Virus record (IMG/VR): IMGVR_UViG_3300042982_000075
Span: 1-47,583 of that record
Direction: 5' to 3' (one strand)
Length of the DNA stretch: 47,583 nt
DNA from: a virus
Below, one piece after another: positions 45,177 to 47,583 of this stretch (positions are counted from its first letter, which is position 1; each line of letters opens with the position of its first letter). Under the pieces are notes generated by a model that was not told the origin of the DNA, did no database searches, and saw only the letters and a program-made list of their open reading frames with translations. The translations under genes were made by a program, and so were the position numbers.

Positions 45177-45208
45177 CCCGACTTCTGGCCGCATGGCTAG
45201 AAGTTCGG
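45177..45208. promoter_or_regulatory. Long palindromic operator
   Basis: ACTTCT-g-GCC-GCAT-GGC-t-AGAAGT at 45181-45204 is an inverted repeat with one internal mismatch pair; with a one-base bulge it extends to CCG/CGG at 45178-45208. It lies 10 bases upstream of the HTH gene and just ahead of TACTGT (45209-45214), a possible -10 for the rightward membrane operon. It is the likely binding site of the divergent HTH protein. Confidence 0.68.
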
Positions 45209-45234
45209 TACTGTCGATCCGTCACAACAACAGA

Positions 45235-45266
45235 CCCCGGCCGGAGCTCTCACCCTCCGGCCGGGG
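45235..45266 (+). terminator. Leader hairpin (attenuator or terminator) of membrane operon
   Basis: CCCCGGCCGGAG (45235-45246) and its complement (45255-45266) form a 12-bp stem with an 8-base loop. It is inside the leader between the possible -10 at 45209 and the first gene at 45305, so it should terminate or attenuate the operon unless relieved. Confidence 0.7.
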
Positions 45267-45304
45267 CCACCAACCCTCAGCCGCGAAGCCACGGAGGGCA
45301 GGTC

Positions 45305-45523
45305 ATGTCTCAGAGTAGCCATTCGGCAAGTAAGAGCACCGCAGCTCAGGAAGCAGCCGACGCCATCACCTTCTTCTGGCAGGTCATCGGCACGTACCGC
45401 CCCGGATCGCCTGAGCTCGCCGGAGCGGCCAACGCTGTTGCCGACGCCGTCAGCGCTGCCCTCGCCGCTGGGGCCACCGAGGACGACATCCGTGCAGCCA
45501 CCACCGGACCCGTCCTCTTCTGA
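45305..45523 (+). CDS. Small helical protein, first gene of membrane operon
   Basis: A 72-aa protein starts at ATG 45305 after GGAGGGCAGGTC. A Ser-rich start is followed by helices (EAADAITFFWQVIGTYRPGS, GAANAVADAVSAALAAGATE). No family is recognised. It lies directly behind the leader hairpin and 16 bases before the SpdB-like gene, so it may be a regulator or accessory of that membrane protein. Confidence 0.62.
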   Translation: MSQSSHSASKSTAAQEAADAITFFWQVIGTYRPGSPELAGAANAVADAVSAALAAGATEDDIRAATTGPVLF

Positions 45524-45539
45524 CCCGGAACGGATCACC

Positions 45540-46481
45540 GTGAAGCTCATCCAGCGCCGCGCCGCCGGAAAGCGGTGGCAGCGGCCACCCGCCATCATCT
45601 GGGGCGCAGCAGCGCTCGCCGCCCTATCCCTCGCCTGGTCCGGCTACGCCATCACCCAGCTGATGCACTCCGGCCCGTTCGGCCTGTCCGTCGCCGTCGC
45701 CGGAGACATCGGCTGGATCACTGTCCTCTACGCCGAGTACCGCGGCATCACCATCGCCGGGAAGCACTGGACCGCCCCCGCAGCCGGCTGGCTCATTGCC
45801 GTTGCCGTCGCCGGGCTCCTGGTCCTCCACGGCCTGGACGCCGGCAGCATCCCCCAGGCGATCGCCGGGCCCTTCGTCGTCCTGGTCGGCAAGACCGTGT
45901 GGACGTTCGGCCTCGCCGCGATGGCCGACCCGACCGCCCTGACGCCGGAGCAGGAAGCCGAGATCAACTCGGTGATCCGTCACTCCGAGTACGTCGCCCG
46001 CATGCTCGGTGCTGAGTCCGACGCGGAGATCGTCCGGATCCAGGCGCAGGCCCGCACCGTTCTCGCGAGGGACGAGGCCGACTTCCAGATCACCCTGGAG
46101 CGGATCGGCATGCGCGCCGAGCTCGCCCGCCGGGCACCGCTCGCGTTGAGCGTTGAGCCCACCGGCTCAGCCACAGTTGAGCTCCCGGCTCGCCCGGTTG
46201 AGCCCACCAGCTCAACCGACCCGGTGAGCCTGACATCCGCGCACGTCACCACGCCCGAGCCCGAGGCTCGCCCCGCTGCGCCCGAGCGCATCACGTTCGG
46301 GTTCACGGCCCACCAGAGTGCGCAGTCGGCTCAGCGGGCTCAGGGCGTGGCTCAGGTGGCTGAGCTCCTGGCCGCTGATCCCGGGCTCACCTCCGGGCAG
46401 GTCGCCGAGACCCTCAAGGTCAGCCCGGCCACTGCGAAGCGGTACCTCCGCGAGGCCCGGCAGGGAGGCACCAAGCGATGA
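45540..46481 (+). CDS. SpdB-like four-helix membrane protein with C-terminal HTH
   Basis: A 313-aa protein. Four membrane segments are visible: AIIWGAAALAALSLAWSGYA, LSVAVAGDIGWITVLYAEY, WLIAVAVAGLLVLHGLDAG and AIAGPFVVLVGKTVWTFGL. The second resembles SpdB/SpdB2 spread proteins of Streptomyces plasmids and integrative elements. A helical cytoplasmic part (AEIVRIQAQARTVLARDEAD) follows, and the end is a helix-turn-helix (LTSGQVAETLKVSPATAKRY). Spread proteins move plasmid DNA along the mycelium with TraB; no TraB is present here. GTG 45540 has GGAAC upstream. Confidence 0.7.
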   Translation: MKLIQRRAAGKRWQRPPAIIWGAAALAALSLAWSGYAITQLMHSGPFGLSVAVAGDIGWITVLYAEYRGITIAGKHWTAPAAGWLIAVAVAGLLVLHGLDAGSIPQAIAGPFVVLVGKTVWTFGLAAMADPTALTPEQEAEINSVIRHSEYVARMLGAESDAEIVRIQAQARTVLARDEADFQITLERIGMRAELARRAPLALSVEPTGSATVELPARPVEPTSSTDPVSLTSAHVTTPEPEARPAAPERITFGFTAHQSAQSAQRAQGVAQVAELLAADPGLTSGQVAETLKVSPATAKRYLREARQGGTKR

Positions 46482-46633
46482 TCCTCGCCATCATCTGGGC
46501 GCTGCTCGCCGTGATCGCCGTCCTCGGCCTGTACACCATCCGCCGCGCCCCGGCCCGGCCCGGATACGTCCTCCTCGCCACCGGCCTTGCCTGGACCGCC
46601 CTCGCCATCACCCTGGCGGCCGACCGTGGCTGA
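46478..46633 (+). CDS. Small two-helix membrane protein (51 aa)
   Basis: ATG 46478 overlaps the SpdB-like stop by 4 bases. Two membrane helices (ILAIIWALLAVIAVLGLYTI and YVLLATGLAWTALAITLAA) are joined by a basic turn (RRAPARPG). The stop lies within the start of the next gene. Small two-helix proteins are typical of Streptomyces spread operons. Function unknown. Confidence 0.66.
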   Translation: MILAIIWALLAVIAVLGLYTIRRAPARPGYVLLATGLAWTALAITLAADRG

Positions 46634-46916
46634 TCTCGGAACCGACCGCCAGATCGACTGGTCCCGGCTGCGCCTCGGCTACAACGCCGCAGCCGCCGGG
46701 GCCGGCGCCTTCATCACCCCGGCCCCGCTCGCCCTGCTGCACATCGCTGGTGATGAGTACGGCTTCGCCCTGGCCCTGATCGGCCTCGCCGCGTGGATCG
46801 ACCACCGGTGCGGCCGTCTCGCCACCCGCGCGCTCGTCTACGCCACGCTCATCGCCACCTGCTGCACCCCCGCCGCCCCCCAGCTCCTCACCTACCTGAC
46901 TGGAGTGACCCCGTGA
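46626..46916 (+). CDS. Small membrane protein (96 aa)
   Basis: GTG 46626 overlaps the previous gene by 8 bases. The N-terminal 20 residues are polar (DLGTDRQIDWSRLRLGYNAA). Hydrophobic segments follow (GAGAFITPAPLALLHIAG, YGFALALIGLAAWIDHRCGR, ALVYATLIATCCTPAAPQLL). It is the third consecutive membrane gene and is translationally coupled on both sides. Function unknown. Confidence 0.66.
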   Translation: MADLGTDRQIDWSRLRLGYNAAAAGAGAFITPAPLALLHIAGDEYGFALALIGLAAWIDHRCGRLATRALVYATLIATCCTPAAPQLLTYLTGVTP

Positions 46917-47443
46917 TCGTCACCCTCGGCTGCATCCTCCTCGGTGTCCTCACCGCTCTTCCCGTACTCGTCCCGTGGTGGCGCGGCGGCAAGGGCACGC
47001 CCGCCAAGGGTCTCGACAAGGGCACCGGCGGCAAGCGTGACTGGAAGGACCTGATCCCGTTCATCGGCGCATTCTGTGTCGGGTCCCTCGCCTCCACCTG
47101 CTCCGGCGGCCTGATCGGCACCGTTAGCCGATGGATCGTCGCCCGCTCCGGCAGCGGAGGAGACACGATCATCCGCGTCCTGACCGGCGCCCCGTCGCAG
47201 TCCGCTGCTCGCGCGGTGGCTGGGGCCATGACCGCAGGGGCGGCAGTGATCTACATCGCCGCGATCGCGGTCCTGGTCATGGTCGCGCGGAAAGCCAACC
47301 GGGCCACCCGCATCAAGATCTTGTCCGGCGCCTACTCCGGAATCACCCTCGGCGGAGCCAACGGCATCACTGGCCTGGTCACCGCAGCGCTGCTGCCCGC
47401 TCTCGTCTCCGGTGGCGGGATGCTCACCGGGAGCGTGCTGTGA
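46913..47443 (+). CDS. Membrane protein (176 aa)
   Basis: GTG 46913 is in a GTGA overlap. A first membrane helix (IVTLGCILLGVLTALPVLV) is followed by a Gly/Lys-rich loop (GGKGTPAKGLDKGTGGKRDW), a second hydrophobic region (LIPFIGAFCVGSLASTCSGG), and helices AGAAVIYIAAIAVLVMVARK and ITGLVTAALLPALVSGGGML. The mixed Gly-rich, multi-helix layout suggests a pore-like or scaffold protein. It overlaps the join-spanning gene by 4 bases. Confidence 0.68.
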   Translation: MIVTLGCILLGVLTALPVLVPWWRGGKGTPAKGLDKGTGGKRDWKDLIPFIGAFCVGSLASTCSGGLIGTVSRWIVARSGSGGDTIIRVLTGAPSQSAARAVAGAMTAGAAVIYIAAIAVLVMVARKANRATRIKILSGAYSGITLGGANGITGLVTAALLPALVSGGGMLTGSVL

Positions 47444-47583
47444 CCCGGCTTCAGCGGGCCGCCACGCGCATCGGCGACGGCTCCGCCGCCCTCGCCTGGC
47501 GGATCCTGTCGTGGCCGGCCGCAGGGGAGGGGTGGCGCGCCTGCTGCGGCCGCACCGTGTGGCTGGGCTTCTGCGGCTGGGCA
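47440..47583 (+). CDS. Membrane-operon protein, 5' part (continues at 1-594)
   Basis: GTG 47440 in a GTGA overlap begins MTRLQRAATRIGDGSAALAW. The first nine codons (47440-47466) are unique to this end. The rest repeats 1-117, so the complete protein is 206 aa and the coordinates cross the circle's origin. See the entry at 1-594 for the description. Confidence 0.75.
   Translation, partial: MTRLQRAATRIGDGSAALAWRILSWPAAGEGWRACCGRTVWLGFCGWA
47467..47583. repeat. Terminal overlap, right copy
   Basis: Identical to 1-117 over its whole length. It should be removed to obtain the unique circle. Confidence 0.93.

Overview
The window is a complete, circularly closed genome of a temperate Streptomyces siphovirus, or its excised or assembled prophage. 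Bases 1-117 are identical to 47467-47583, so the unique circle is 47,466 bp and the first gene runs through the join. Several things point to a Streptomyces host: GC-rich DNA with strong G/C third positions, frequent GTG starts, 1-8 base gene overlaps, a WhiB-like protein, an Lsr2-like domain, a DUF6221 protein, and an XRE-TPR regulator beside a Nudix hydrolase. No search was run; all assignments come from reading motifs and gene order.

Layout. (1) 1496-23945, rightward: terminase, portal, MuF-like protein, protease, major capsid protein, connectors, major tail protein, tail chaperones, tape measure, tail tip and fibre-like proteins, endolysin, holin and lysis-associated membrane proteins. 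One gene inside this block points the other way: a ribbon-helix-helix regulator at 3337-3810. (2) 24003-28209: an accessory block with a lipoprotein, a Nudix hydrolase and an XRE-TPR regulator leftward, a divergent set of five tiny overlapping Cys-containing genes, and a small XRE gene. (3) 28278-30024: a small gene, a candidate attP and a large serine integrase. (4) 30021-31219: the immunity region, with a repressor and membrane coiled-coil protein leftward, a Cro-like gene rightward, and three or four copies of a TTGTCAGCTGACAA operator. (5) 31219-44637: the early operon with YqaJ exonuclease, ERF annealing protein, DnaQ-like exonuclease, RusA resolvase, WhiB, Lsr2-like protein, a replication initiator with an iteron array inside its own gene, many small zinc-ribbon proteins and one tRNA. 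(6) 44896 to 594 across the join: a divergent HTH regulator with a long palindromic operator, then a membrane-protein operon resembling the SpdB spread genes of Streptomyces plasmids.

How it fits together. The repressor and Cro-like protein probably compete for the operators at 31034-31195 to decide lysogeny. The integrase uses a site just upstream of itself. In lytic growth the early operon supplies recombination and origin-binding functions. I saw no helicase, primase or polymerase, so replication must lean on the host. The late operon builds and lyses. Features that ordinary phage annotation would miss are: five iterons that keep their DNA sequence through a reading-frame change; a conserved promoter-like element (TTGT-N14-ACAA-N6-TACNAT) in front of two leaderless late genes, one of them divergent from the RHH regulator; a short-variable-arm tRNA with a UAA anticodon in a phage whose XRE-TPR regulator has an in-frame TTA codon; and a plasmid-spread-like operon under its own palindromic switch.
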